A stretch of DNA of 64,000 nucleotides, taken from contig JBEVKF010000098.1 of assembly GCA_040509755.1 (NCBI GenBank), positions 19,337 to 83,336 on the forward strand, written 5' to 3'. The notes below the pieces were generated by a model that worked only from the letters and a program-made list of their open reading frames with translations, had not been told where the DNA came from and did no database searches. Made by a program: the position numbers and the translations under genes. Below are positions 35,154 through 44,187 of this stretch, piece by piece (the first letter of the stretch is position 1; each line of letters starts with the position of its first letter). The DNA is from JACVRW01 sp040509755 (GTDB taxonomy: Bacteria; Actinomycetota; Thermoleophilia; Solirubrobacterales; Thermoleophilaceae).

Positions 35154-36181
35154 GCGGCCTGGCGGCAACGCTCGCTCGGCGCCGCCCACGCCTGCGCTCG
35201 CTGCCGACCCCCTCCCCGCGGCTACGCCGCCGCCTGCTGGCGCTCGTTCTCGTCTGCCTGGCGCTCCTCGCCGGCTACCGGTTCTGGCTGCGCGACTCGT
35301 CCTTTGTCGCGGTCGAGCAGGTGAGCGTCACCGGCCTCACGACCGCGGACTCCGAGCGCGTGCGCATGGCCATCGGCGCGACGGCGCGGGGCATGACCAC
35401 CCTCAACGTGGACCTCGAGCGCCTCGAGCGCGCCGTCGCGCCCTACCCGGTCGTGCGCGAGCTCGAGGTGACGACGGACTTTCCGCACGGGCTGCGCGTG
35501 CGGGTGATCGAGCACCAGCCGGCGGCCATGGCGGTAGGCGACGATGGCGAGGTCCCGGTCGCCGGCGACGGGACGATCCTGCACGGACTGCCGGTCGAGG
35601 GCAAGCTCCCCGCGGTCGAGGTCGACGGCGTGCTCGGGGGAGACCGGCTCCAGGATGCCACCGCTCGCGCCGCGGCTGCGGTCGCGGGGGCCGCGCCCCA
35701 GCGGCTGCGCGCACGCGTCGAGGAGATCGAGAAGCGCGCCCCGGAGGGTCTCGTGGCCGAGCTTCGCGACGGGCCCGAGCTGATCTTCGGCGACGCGCGC
35801 CGGGCCAGGGCCAAGTGGGCGGCCGCAGCGCGCGTGCTGGCCGATCCCGAGGCCCGCGGCGCCAGCTACATCGATCTCCGTATCCCGGGCCGGCCCGCGG
35901 CCGGAGGGCTGCCCGCCGAGACGGTCGCGCCCGTGGCGCCCGCCGGGCACACCGCCACGACCGTTCCCAACCCGGCCGGCGCGGCAGCGACGGGAGCTCC
36001 CGCGGCGCCCGGAGCCGAGACTCCGGCCGCGCCCGAAGACGCTCCCGCGACCGTCGCGCCGAGCCCCACCACGCCGCCCGCGGGCACGGGCACGACCCCG
36101 CCGGTGAGCGCTCCCGAGTCCGCGCAGCCACCCGTCAGCACGGGCGCGGAGGGGGGCGCCACGGCTCCCGCGGCGCCTTGA
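35150..36181 (+). CDS. ftsQ: FtsQ/DivIB division protein with long disordered tail
   Basis: A 343-residue bitopic membrane protein. A basic cytoplasmic N-terminus precedes one helix (LLALVLVCLALLAGYRFWL). A POTRA domain (FVAVEQVSVTGLTTADSERV) and the FtsQ beta domain follow (YPVVRELEVTTDFPHGLRVR to ASYIDLRIPGRPA). From about residue 249 the last 95 residues are Ala/Pro/Thr-rich and look disordered, outside the membrane. FtsQ links FtsL/B to the divisome. The GTG start overlaps the murB stop (GTGA). Confidence 0.92.
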   Translation: MSGLAATLARRRPRLRSLPTPSPRLRRRLLALVLVCLALLAGYRFWLRDSSFVAVEQVSVTGLTTADSERVRMAIGATARGMTTLNVDLERLERAVAPYPVVRELEVTTDFPHGLRVRVIEHQPAAMAVGDDGEVPVAGDGTILHGLPVEGKLPAVEVDGVLGGDRLQDATARAAAAVAGAAPQRLRARVEEIEKRAPEGLVAELRDGPELIFGDARRARAKWAAAARVLADPEARGASYIDLRIPGRPAAGGLPAETVAPVAPAGHTATTVPNPAGAAATGAPAAPGAETPAAPEDAPATVAPSPTTPPAGTGTTPPVSAPESAQPPVSTGAEGGATAPAAP

Positions 36182-36266
36182 GCCAACACTGAAGCTGCGG
36201 TAGAGGTCTTTGCAATCTCTCAAGTAGCGGTTGAAGGCTTGCCTGCAAGATTTGTTGCGAGGACGG

Positions 36267-36296
36267 TTGACACTTTCGGCGAACCCCGCCTACAGT
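36267..36296 (+). promoter_or_regulatory. Predicted ftsZ promoter
   Basis: TTGACA (36267-36272) and TACAGT (36291-36296) are separated by 18 bases, a good match to a housekeeping sigma-70-type promoter. It lies about 75 bases before the ftsZ start in the 189-base gap after ftsQ. This would let ftsZ be expressed apart from the rest of the cluster, as in other actinobacteria. Confidence 0.65.
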
Positions 36297-36370
36297 GCGG
36301 TCCTTGCGGGATTCGGGAAACCCTCGATGATCGCTTGAGCTTCGGAAGGTAGAGAGGGAGAGCAGGCCCC

Positions 36371-37459
36371 ATGGACACAGGCAGCTATCTGGCGGTCATC
36401 AAGGTGGTCGGGATCGGCGGTGGGGGCACCAACGCGGTCAACCGCATGGTTGACGCCGGTCTCAAGGGCGTCGAGTTCATCGCCGTCAACACCGATGCCC
36501 AGGCGCTGCAGATGTGCGACGCCGACATCAAGCTTCAGATCGGGGATCAGCTCACGCGCGGTCTCGGCGCGGGCGCAAACCCCGAGGTGGGCTACGGCGC
36601 GGCCAACGAGAGCCGGGATGAGATCAAGGAGGCGCTCAAGGGCGCTGACATGGTCTTCGTGACGGCCGGCGAGGGCGGCGGCACAGGTACCGGCGCCGCG
36701 CCGGTGATCGCTGAGGTGTCGAAGCAGGAGGTCGGGGCGCTCACGGTCGGGGTCGTGACAAAGCCGTTCGACTTCGAGGGCACCCAGCGCATGCGCCAGG
36801 CGGTCGAGGGCATCGACAGCCTGCGTGAGCAGGTGGACACGATGATCGTGATCCCCAACGAGAAGCTGCTGGCTGTGGTCGAGCGCCGAACCAGCATCCT
36901 CGACGCGTTCCGCGAGGCTGACAACGTGCTGGGCCAGGGCGTCCAGGGCATCACGGATCTGATCACGACGCCCGGCCTGATCAACCTCGACTTCGCCGAC
37001 GTTCGGACGATCATGCAGGACGCCGGGTCGGCGCTGATGGGAATCGGCGAGGCCTCGGGCGAGAACCGCGCGGCCGAGGCGGCGAAGAACGCCGTATCGA
37101 GCCCGCTGCTCGAACAGTCGGTCGAGGGCGCCACGGGCATCCTCCTCAATATCACCGGGGGCACCGACCTCGGCCTGTTCGAGGTCAACGAGGCGGCCGA
37201 GATCATCCAGGGCGCCGCGGATCAGAACTCGAACATCATCTTCGGCGCGGTGGTCGACGACAGCATGGGCGACGGGGTCCGGGTGACCGTGATCGCAACC
37301 GGCTTCGAGCGGCCGAGCCGCCTGCCGCTCTTCACCGAGGACTCGACGGGCCGCCGTCGCGAGCCGCGTAGGCGGGACGTCTCGCTCGACGACCGCCAGC
37401 GCAAGTCGCTCGAGATCACCGACGACGACATCGACGTACCCGAGTTCCTCAAGGACTGA
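36371..37459 (+). CDS. ftsZ: FtsZ cell-division GTPase
   Basis: FtsZ is the tubulin-like GTPase that forms the cytokinetic ring. The 362-residue protein starts MDTGSYLAVIKVVGIGGGGT and has the tubulin signature GGGTGTG at 102-108, the NVDFADVRTIM-like segment NLDFADVRTIMQDAG (T7 loop) and a short linker. The C-terminal peptide DDIDVPEFLKD is the conserved site for partners such as SepF. The ATG follows GAGAGGGAGAGC. No ftsA is upstream and no ylmE or sepF follows; an M20 peptidase comes next. Confidence 0.98.
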   Translation: MDTGSYLAVIKVVGIGGGGTNAVNRMVDAGLKGVEFIAVNTDAQALQMCDADIKLQIGDQLTRGLGAGANPEVGYGAANESRDEIKEALKGADMVFVTAGEGGGTGTGAAPVIAEVSKQEVGALTVGVVTKPFDFEGTQRMRQAVEGIDSLREQVDTMIVIPNEKLLAVVERRTSILDAFREADNVLGQGVQGITDLITTPGLINLDFADVRTIMQDAGSALMGIGEASGENRAAEAAKNAVSSPLLEQSVEGATGILLNITGGTDLGLFEVNEAAEIIQGAADQNSNIIFGAVVDDSMGDGVRVTVIATGFERPSRLPLFTEDSTGRRREPRRRDVSLDDRQRKSLEITDDDIDVPEFLKD

Positions 37460-37501
37460 GGCGAGCATCCGCCGCCTCGCCGGCTGACCCGGCCCCGCAG
37501 C

Positions 37502-38632
37502 GTGGATCCCTGGGTCGAGCAGGCAGCCGCGCGGGTCGCACCGGCGGCAGAGCGCGAACTCGAGGCCCTCGTCGCAGTGTCCACGCCGTCCGGCGACGTG
37601 GGCGGCGCGGAGGAGGCGGTTGCGCTCTGCGTGGCCTTCATGCCGCCCGAGGGGGAGGTCGAGCGCGTCGACTGCTCGAGTCGCGGGCACGCCGCGGATC
37701 TCGTGGGACGGCTCAGCGGCACCGGCGCCAAACGTGTGCTCCTGCTCGGGCATCTGGACACGGTTGTGACCCACGCCGCCCACCGGCGGCTCGAGCGCGA
37801 CGGCGACCGGCTGGTCGGCTCCGGAACGGTGGACATGAAGGGCGGCGTGGCGCTTGCGCTCGGACTCATGCGCGAGCTCGCCGACCGCCCGGAGCTCTAC
37901 TCGGAGATCGCGCTGCTCGTGGTCTGCGACGAGGAGTGGCGCACCGAGGCCTTCGGCCATGCCGAGCGCTTTGCCGGCTTTGACGCCTGCCTGTGCTTCG
38001 AGGCGGGCGAGCGCACCGGCTCGGGCGACGAGGGGGTGATCGTCAAGCGAAAGGCCGCAGGCACGCTTCGGGTCGAGGCGCACGGCCGCCCCGCCCACTC
38101 GGGGTCGGCGCCGCACAAGGGACGCAGCGCTCTGCTGGCTCTCGCCTCCGCCGCGCAGCGGATCGCGGCCCAGAGCGACCCGTCCGGCCCCGATCGCCTC
38201 ACGGCGGTACCCACGATCATGCGCTCGGGGGAGGCGTTCAACGTGGTCCCGCCCGCGGGCGAGCTGGTCTGCGACCTGCGCGCCGACCGGCTGGCGGCCT
38301 TCGACCCCGTATTGGCGGCCGTGCCGGCCGAAGTCGACGAGGTGCACCTCGATACGACGCTCGTCCGCGCCTGGCCCGGGATGGACACCCGTCGCGCTGC
38401 CGGGCCGCTCCTGGAGCGTGCGTCCGCGCGCCTGGATCGCCCGATAGCGCCCGCCGAGCGCGGCGGGGCGAGCGATGCCTCGCACATGGCCGCCGCGATC
38501 GCCCTCACGGTCGACGGCCTCGGGCCGCGCGGCGGCGGAGCGCACACCCCGAACGAGTGGGTGAGCGCCGAGTCGCTGCACAGCCGCGCGCAGGTGGCGC
38601 TGGCCGTGGCGATCGCGCTGCTGGACGGTTGA
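37502..38632 (+). CDS. M20-family metallopeptidase (carboxypeptidase G2-like)
   Basis: A 376-residue zinc peptidase or deacetylase. The metal motif LLLGHLDTVV is followed by VGSGTVDMKGGVALAL, then VCDEEWRTEAFG with the catalytic Glu pair, the lid domain segment GRPAHSGSAPHKGRSALLAL, and the late His in GGGAHTPNEW. The order matches CPG2-type exopeptidases that release glutamate or acyl groups; the substrate is unknown. The GTG start is 42 bp after ftsZ, so it may share the ftsZ transcript. It converges on the dimethylargininase gene across a palindromic repeat. Confidence 0.9.
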   Translation: MDPWVEQAAARVAPAAERELEALVAVSTPSGDVGGAEEAVALCVAFMPPEGEVERVDCSSRGHAADLVGRLSGTGAKRVLLLGHLDTVVTHAAHRRLERDGDRLVGSGTVDMKGGVALALGLMRELADRPELYSEIALLVVCDEEWRTEAFGHAERFAGFDACLCFEAGERTGSGDEGVIVKRKAAGTLRVEAHGRPAHSGSAPHKGRSALLALASAAQRIAAQSDPSGPDRLTAVPTIMRSGEAFNVVPPAGELVCDLRADRLAAFDPVLAAVPAEVDEVHLDTTLVRAWPGMDTRRAAGPLLERASARLDRPIAPAERGGASDASHMAAAIALTVDGLGPRGGGAHTPNEWVSAESLHSRAQVALAVAIALLDG

Positions 38633-38676
38633 CGGGGAGCCGCCGCGGCGACCCGGTACGGCGGGATTGGGCGTCG

Positions 38677-38715
38677 TTGTCGAGTTACCGGTTGCTGGGA
38701 CCGCTAAGTCGACAA
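38677..38715. repeat. 39-bp palindromic repeat, copy 1
   Basis: The element begins TTGTCGAGTT and ends AAGTCGACAA, with the inner GGTTGCTGGGACC able to fold as a small stem. It is 33/39 identical to a second copy at 53103-53141. This copy lies between converging genes and has one mismatch in the outer stem. It may be a REP-like element or a transcription end. Confidence 0.65.
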
Positions 38716-38773
38716 TCATCGCGGGCTCTGGCGTATTCCCAAGAGGCACCCGGATTAGGCACCCCCATTTGAA

Positions 38774-39616
38774 TCAATCGCCCTGGCCGCCGGCTCTGCG
38801 CAACAGCGGTGCCGTCAGGCAAGTTGGCCCGCCGTCTCCCTTCATGGAGAGCTCCGACGCGGCGTACTCGTGCACCTCGCAGCCGCGGCCCTCGAGCGCG
38901 CGGCGCACTTCGGGAGCCCCTTCGGCTACAACCACGACGCCCGGCGCAACGGCGAGCACGTTTGTCCCCAGGCGCCCGTACTCGTCGGGGGACACCGCGA
39001 TCCACTCGATGTCTCGCTCTCGTAGCGTTTCGAGCAGGCGCACCGGCGCAAGCGGCTCGAACAGCACATACAGGCGGTCCGTCACGGGCGAGGCCAAGGA
39101 GAGGAGGTGCAGCACCGAGCTCGGCCCGCGGTCATGAGGCAGGTCGAATACCTCTACGGCGATCTTCTGGGCGCCGAGCTGTTCGCGCAACTGCCGCCGC
39201 CCCTCCGCGTTGGTCCGGTAGGTCGCCCCGAGCGCGACCGTCCGCTCGTCGAGCCACAGCTTGTCGCCGCCGTCGGCACGGGCCGCGCCCGTCAGCCGGC
39301 CGGCCACGGGCACGCCGATGCGCGAGAGATCACGCTCGGCCGCGCGAGGCTCACCGGCTCGGACCGGCTTGGCCTGCTGAAGCACGATCGCGCCTCCGGG
39401 TGTCATGACGAACGGATCGTGCACGTAGGTGGCGTCCACGAGGCCCTCGAGAGCCTCGGCAACCTCCACCCGGCAGCCGAGGTCGGCGAGCAGCGTGCAG
39501 AACGCCTCATGCTGAGCGTGGAGCAGGTCTGGATCCGGCCGTCGCCACTCCGCGGCCTCCCAGTCGCCGGTGAGCGCCGGACGCCTGACCAGAACGCGTT
39601 CGAGACGCGCGGTCAT
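38774..39616 (-). CDS. Dimethylargininase/arginine-deiminase-like enzyme
   Basis: A 280-residue amidinotransferase-superfamily protein that would hydrolyse a guanidino compound such as dimethylarginine to citrulline. VDATYVHDPFVMTPGGAIVL holds the substrate-binding Asp pair, the catalytic His is in SSVLHLLSLA, and the nucleophile Cys is in GDGGPTCLTAPLL. The ATG at 39616 gives the expected start TARLERVLVRRP. The substrate in this organism is not known. It diverges from gcvT across 137 bases, in which I see no glycine riboswitch. Confidence 0.87.
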   Translation of the reverse strand: MTARLERVLVRRPALTGDWEAAEWRRPDPDLLHAQHEAFCTLLADLGCRVEVAEALEGLVDATYVHDPFVMTPGGAIVLQQAKPVRAGEPRAAERDLSRIGVPVAGRLTGAARADGGDKLWLDERTVALGATYRTNAEGRRQLREQLGAQKIAVEVFDLPHDRGPSSVLHLLSLASPVTDRLYVLFEPLAPVRLLETLRERDIEWIAVSPDEYGRLGTNVLAVAPGVVVVAEGAPEVRRALEGRGCEVHEYAASELSMKGDGGPTCLTAPLLRRAGGQGD

Positions 39617-39753
39617 CGAGCTCACTCCGTAGTCGGCGGGGCGCACGGACCCGGCCGCGCCCGCCTGCACCGAATCCATGAAGCGGTGACGCTATGAATT
39701 GCCCACGCGCCTGTCAACTCGCGCACGGTGGAGGTATGTAGCCTCCCGGGCGC

Positions 39754-40839
39754 TTGGCCTCCGCCGCCGACACCCTTCGCCGCACGCCCCTGTTCGAGCG
39801 TCACCAGCGGGCGGGCGCGAAGCTCGTTCCGTTCGCCGGCTGGGAGATGCCAGTGCAGTACGAGGGCATCCGCCCGGAGCACGTCGCCGTCCGCACCGGC
39901 GCCGGGATGTTCGACGTCTCGCACATGGGCGAGATCGAGACCGAGGGTCCGCAGGCGCAGGAGTTCCTTCAACACATCCTCTCCAACGACCTCACCAAGC
40001 TCGCCGAGCGCGGGGCCCAGTACTCGGTGCTCTGTCGCGAGGACGGCGGCGTGCTCGACGACCTGTTCACCTACCGCCTCGACGGCGGGCGCTTCCTCAC
40101 GGTCACGAACGCCTCAAACCACGAGAAGGACCTGGCCTGGTTTCGCCGCCAGGCCGAGGGTTTCGACGTCGAGGTGAGAGACGCCCACGCCGCCTGGGCG
40201 ATGCTCGCGGTGCAAGGTCCGGGCGCCCGTGCGGCGCTGGAGAGCATCGCCGGCGGCGAGCTGCCGAAGCGCATGCGCACCGCGGAGCTTGCGGTGGCGG
40301 GCGTCGAGGCGCTCGTGTGCGGCACGGGCTACACCGGCGAGGACGGCTGCGAGCTGATGATCGCGCCCGAGGGCGCCGCCGCGGTCTGGGACGCGCTGCT
40401 GGCCGCGGGGGTCAGCCCGACCGGGCTCGGCGCGCGCGACACACTGCGCCTGGAGGTCTGCTTCCACCTCTATGGCAACGACCTGTCCGAGGATCGCAAC
40501 CCGATCGAGGCCGGCCTGGGCTGGTGCTGCAAGCTCGACACCGACTTCGTCGGCGCCGAGGCGCTGCGCCGAGTCGAGCCCGATCAGACGCTGGTCCCGT
40601 TCGCCTTCACCGGCCCCGGCATCCCCCGCCAGGACAACCCCGTCAACGCGCCGCACGGCGACGGCGTCGTCACCAGCGGCAGCCTGTCGCCGTGTCTTGA
40701 GATCGGGATCGGCATGGCCTACGTTCCGGTGGCCGACGCCCAGCCGGGCACCGCGATCGAGATCGACGTGCGCGGCAAGCTGCGCTCCGCCGAGGTGCGT
40801 GAGCGGCCGCTCTATCAACGAGAGGAGTCCAGTGGCTGA
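39754..40839 (+). CDS. gcvT: Glycine cleavage T protein (aminomethyltransferase)
   Basis: GcvT passes the methylene group from aminomethylated GcvH to tetrahydrofolate and releases ammonia. The 361-residue protein starts at a TTG and has TPLFERHQRAGAKLVPFAGW, GMFDVSHMGEIE, YSVLCREDGGVLDD with the folate-site Asp, GTGYTGEDGCEL, and GLGARDTLRLEVCFHLYGND. Its 3' end overlaps gcvH by 8 bases. It heads the operon gcvT-gcvH-gcvPA-gcvPB. Confidence 0.96.
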   Translation: MASAADTLRRTPLFERHQRAGAKLVPFAGWEMPVQYEGIRPEHVAVRTGAGMFDVSHMGEIETEGPQAQEFLQHILSNDLTKLAERGAQYSVLCREDGGVLDDLFTYRLDGGRFLTVTNASNHEKDLAWFRRQAEGFDVEVRDAHAAWAMLAVQGPGARAALESIAGGELPKRMRTAELAVAGVEALVCGTGYTGEDGCELMIAPEGAAAVWDALLAAGVSPTGLGARDTLRLEVCFHLYGNDLSEDRNPIEAGLGWCCKLDTDFVGAEALRRVEPDQTLVPFAFTGPGIPRQDNPVNAPHGDGVVTSGSLSPCLEIGIGMAYVPVADAQPGTAIEIDVRGKLRSAEVRERPLYQREESSG

Positions 40840-41218
40840 AGCCAGCTACCCCGACGACCTGAAGTACCACAAGGACCACGACTGGGCGCGCATCGAGGGC
40901 GATCGGGCGACGTTCGGGATCACCTGGTACGCGCAGGACGCCCTCGGGGAGGTGGTCTTCTTCGACCCGCCGGAGATCGGGCACCAGGTCTCGAGGGACC
41001 AGTCATACGCGGAGGTCGAGTCGGTCAAGGCGGTCTCCGACGTGTTCGCTCCGGTCTCGGGAGAGATCGTGGAGGTGAACGAGGGGCTCGCCGATTCGCC
41101 GGAGAAGATCAACGAGGACCCTTACGGCGACGGCTGGATGGTCAAGGTGCGCCTCTCGGATCCGGCAGAGGTCGACCAGCTGCTCGACGTCGACGCCTAC
41201 AAGGAGCTGCTTGAGTAA
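40832..41218 (+). CDS. gcvH: Glycine cleavage H protein
   Basis: GcvH is the lipoyl carrier that shuttles the aminomethyl group between the P, T and L proteins. The 128-residue protein starts at a GTG behind AGAGGAG. It has YHKDHDWARIEGDRATFGIT and the lipoylated Lys66 in AEVESVKAVSDVFAPVSGEI, then the ILNE-like EVNEGLADSPEKINEDPYG and DGWMVKV end. The gcvL (lpd) and lipoylation genes are not in the window. Confidence 0.97.
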   Translation: MAEASYPDDLKYHKDHDWARIEGDRATFGITWYAQDALGEVVFFDPPEIGHQVSRDQSYAEVESVKAVSDVFAPVSGEIVEVNEGLADSPEKINEDPYGDGWMVKVRLSDPAEVDQLLDVDAYKELLE

Positions 41219-41272
41219 GGCTGCCGGCTTGAGGCTCGGCCGGGCGGGTAGCTAACGTCGTACTACCTCAAA

Positions 41273-42619
41273 ATGAGCCGCTACACCGCCGTCACAGACG
41301 AGGACCTCCGGGCGATGCTCGACGCGATCGGCGCCGAATCGCTCGAGGACCTGTTCGCGGACATTCCGCAGTCGGTTCGCCTGGGGCGCGAGCTCGAGCT
41401 CCCCGCCGGACTCTCGGAGCTGGAGGTCAACGACCACCTCACCGCGCTTGCCGCCCGAAACCGCCACTGCGACGCCGAGACGAGCTTTCTCGGCGCCGGC
41501 ATGTACGACCATTACGTACCCGCGCTGATCGACAATCTGCTGTCGCGCTCGGAGTTCCTGACCCCCTACACGCCCTACCAGCCCGAGATCTCGCAGGGCG
41601 GCCTTCAGGTGATGTTCGAGTTCCAGACGGCGATCTCCGAGCTGACCGGCCTGCCGGTGTCGAACGCCTCGGTCTACGAGGGCCCGAGCGCCGTGGCCGC
41701 CGCCGGATACCTCGCGAAGCTCGAGACGCGCCGCACCAAGCTCGTGGCCAGCCGCGGGCTGCACCCGCACTCGCGCGCGGCGCTGCGTACCCACGCCGCC
41801 GGGTACGGGATGACGGTCGAGGAGATTCCCCTGAACAGCGACGGCGCCACCGACCTCGAGGCTCTCTCGGCCGCGCTCGACGACGACACCGCGGCGGTGT
41901 TCTGCCAGCAGCCGAACTTCCTGGGCACGGTCGAGGAGCTCGGTGAGCTCGCCGAGGCGGCGAAGGCGACCGGCGCGCTCGCCGTGTGCGCCGCCGACCC
42001 GCTGGCGCTTGGCATCCTCAAGCCGCCCGGCGAGCAGGGCATCGACATTTGTGTCGGCGAGGGCCAGACGCTCGGCAACCGGCTCGACTTCGGCGGTCCC
42101 AGCTTCGGCTTCTTCGCGGCTGCCGAGCGCTTCCTGCGCAAGATGCCGGGCCGGATTGCGGGCGAGACGCGCGACACCGACGGTAGGCGCGGCTTCGTGC
42201 TCACCCTGCAGACGCGCGAGCAGCACATCCGCCGCGAGAAGGCGACGCACAACATCTGCACAGCGCAGGCGCTCAACGCGCTGGCGGGGGTGGTCTACCT
42301 GTCCTGGCTGGGCCGGCGCGGCCTGGTCGAGCTTGCCGAGCTGATGCTGCGCCGCACTCACTACGCGCGCGAGCAACTCGGGCTGGAGGCAATCAACCCC
42401 GGGCCCGTCGTGCGCGAGTTCGCGGTGCGCGTGCCAGACATCGACGGCCTGTTCGAGCGCGCGCGCTCCGAGGCGATCAATCCGGGCTACCGGCTCGGTC
42501 GCGACTATCCCGAGTACGAGAACGGCCTGCTCGTGGCGATCACCGAGCGGCGCACCAAGCGGGATATCGACCGCCTCACGGCGATCGTCGCCTCGCCCCG
42601 CGAGGGGGTGGCCGCGTGA
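41273..42619 (+). CDS. gcvPA: Glycine dehydrogenase (decarboxylating) subunit 1
   Basis: This is the alpha half of the split, two-subunit P protein that decarboxylates glycine. The 448-residue protein starts SRYTAVTDEDLRAMLDAIG and contains YTPYQPEISQGGLQVMFEFQ, SVYEGPSAVAAAGYLA, GEGQTLGNRLDFGGPSFGFF and the end signature RREKATHNICTAQALNALAG. The PLP lysine is on the partner subunit. It ends with an overlap into gcvPB (GTGA). Confidence 0.96.
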   Translation: MSRYTAVTDEDLRAMLDAIGAESLEDLFADIPQSVRLGRELELPAGLSELEVNDHLTALAARNRHCDAETSFLGAGMYDHYVPALIDNLLSRSEFLTPYTPYQPEISQGGLQVMFEFQTAISELTGLPVSNASVYEGPSAVAAAGYLAKLETRRTKLVASRGLHPHSRAALRTHAAGYGMTVEEIPLNSDGATDLEALSAALDDDTAAVFCQQPNFLGTVEELGELAEAAKATGALAVCAADPLALGILKPPGEQGIDICVGEGQTLGNRLDFGGPSFGFFAAAERFLRKMPGRIAGETRDTDGRRGFVLTLQTREQHIRREKATHNICTAQALNALAGVVYLSWLGRRGLVELAELMLRRTHYAREQLGLEAINPGPVVREFAVRVPDIDGLFERARSEAINPGYRLGRDYPEYENGLLVAITERRTKRDIDRLTAIVASPREGVAA

Positions 42620-44187
42620 GCCTCGACCCGCGCGTGACCGCCGACACGCTGACCGTCTTCGAGCGCTCGCGCGAAGGCAGGCGTGCGTTCTGCGCCCCTC
42701 AGACCGACGTGCCCGAGGTGCCCGTCGCAGAGCTGCTGCCGGCGTCTCAGATCCGCGAGCAGCCCGCTGCGCTTCCGGAGATCTCAGAACCCGAGCTCGT
42801 GCGCCACTACGTCACCCTCTCGTCCAAGAACTTTCACCTCGACGAGGGCTTCTACCCCCTCGGCTCGTGCACGATGAAGCACAACCCCAAGCTGCACGAG
42901 CGGGTGGCAGCGCTCCCGGGACACGCGCGCCTGCACCCGCTGCAGGATCCCGAGTACGCCCAGGGCGCGCTCGAGCTGATGTGGCGCCTGCAGGGCGCGC
43001 TGGGCGAGGTCGCGGGGCTGCCGCACGTCTCGCTGCAGCCGAGCGCCGGCTCGCACGGCGAGCTGGCCGGCCTGCTGCTCACGCGCGCCTACCACGAGGA
43101 TCACGGCGAGCAGCGCTCCAAGGTGCTCACGCCCGACACCGCTCACGGCACCAACCCCGCAACCGTGACGATGGCCGGCTACGAGGTGGTCAAGGTCGGC
43201 ACCGCCGAGGACGGCGGCGTGGACCTGGACGACCTGCGCGAGAAGGCGACCGACGACGTCGCGTGCCTGATGCTCACCAACCCCAACACGCTCGGGCTCT
43301 TCGACACCAACATCGAGGAGATCGAGCGGATCGTGCACGGGGTCGGGGCCACGCTCTACTACGACGGCGCCAACCTGAACGCGGTCATGGGGATCGCGCG
43401 CCCCGGCGACATGGGCTTCGACATCGTGCACTTCAACCTGCACAAGACGTTCACCCAGCCCCACGGCGGCGGCGGCCCGGGAGCGGGCCCGATCGCCGTG
43501 GCCGAGCGCATCGAGCCCTTCCTGCCCACGCCCCAGGTGGTCCGCCGGGCGGGCGCGAACGGCTTGGACCCGGTCTTCGACCTCGACCACGACCGGCCCA
43601 AGTCGATCGGCAAGCTGCGCGGCTTCCAGGGCAACTTCGGCGTGTTCGTGCGCTCCTACGCCTACATCTGCTCGCTCGGCGCGGACGGGCTGAAGGAGGC
43701 GTCGCAGATCGCCGTCCTGAACGCCAACTACCTCAAGGCCCGCCTCGCCGAGGAGGGGCTCGCCGAGTACCTGCCGATCGCCTTCGACCGGACCTGCATG
43801 CACGAGTTCGTGGTGTCAGCACGCGGCGCGAAGGAGAAGCTCGAGATCAAGACGCTCGACATCGCCAAGCGCATGCTCGACCACGGGGTCCACCCGCCGA
43901 CCGTCTACTTCCCGCTGCTGGTGGAGGAGGCGCTCATGATCGAGCCCACCGAGACGGAGACCAAGGAGCGCCTCGACCACTTCGCCGACGTCCTGCGGGC
44001 GATCCTCGAAGAGGCGGCCGAGGACCCGGGGATAGCTCGCAACGCCCCTTACACCACGCCGGTCCGCCGCCTCGACGAGGCAGGCGCGGCCAAGCGCCCG
44101 GTGGTCCGCTGGCGTCCGGACGCAGAGAATCCCGGCGACCCGGAGCGCGCCGGCGATGCCGCGGCCGGCGGCACCGGAGCGATGTAG
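42616..44187 (+). CDS. gcvPB: Glycine dehydrogenase (decarboxylating) subunit 2
   Basis: This is the PLP-carrying half of the two-subunit P protein, 523 residues. EGFYPLGSCTMKHNPKLHE is the N-terminal signature. The cofactor lysine is Lys277 in FNLHKTFTQPHGGGGPGAG, and DRTCMHEFVVSA and GVHPPTVYFPLLV lie near the end. The C-terminus is longer than usual (a tail rich in Ala, Gly, Pro and Asp). The GTG start overlaps gcvPA, and the stop directly abuts the ATG of the sulfite-oxidase-like gene. Confidence 0.96.
   Translation: MSLDPRVTADTLTVFERSREGRRAFCAPQTDVPEVPVAELLPASQIREQPAALPEISEPELVRHYVTLSSKNFHLDEGFYPLGSCTMKHNPKLHERVAALPGHARLHPLQDPEYAQGALELMWRLQGALGEVAGLPHVSLQPSAGSHGELAGLLLTRAYHEDHGEQRSKVLTPDTAHGTNPATVTMAGYEVVKVGTAEDGGVDLDDLREKATDDVACLMLTNPNTLGLFDTNIEEIERIVHGVGATLYYDGANLNAVMGIARPGDMGFDIVHFNLHKTFTQPHGGGGPGAGPIAVAERIEPFLPTPQVVRRAGANGLDPVFDLDHDRPKSIGKLRGFQGNFGVFVRSYAYICSLGADGLKEASQIAVLNANYLKARLAEEGLAEYLPIAFDRTCMHEFVVSARGAKEKLEIKTLDIAKRMLDHGVHPPTVYFPLLVEEALMIEPTETETKERLDHFADVLRAILEEAAEDPGIARNAPYTTPVRRLDEAGAAKRPVVRWRPDAENPGDPERAGDAAAGGTGAM

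Noticed and set aside
39617..39753. Possible glycine riboswitch before gcvT
   Set aside because: None of the conserved glycine-aptamer blocks is present in the 137 bases; only ordinary GC-rich sequence is seen.
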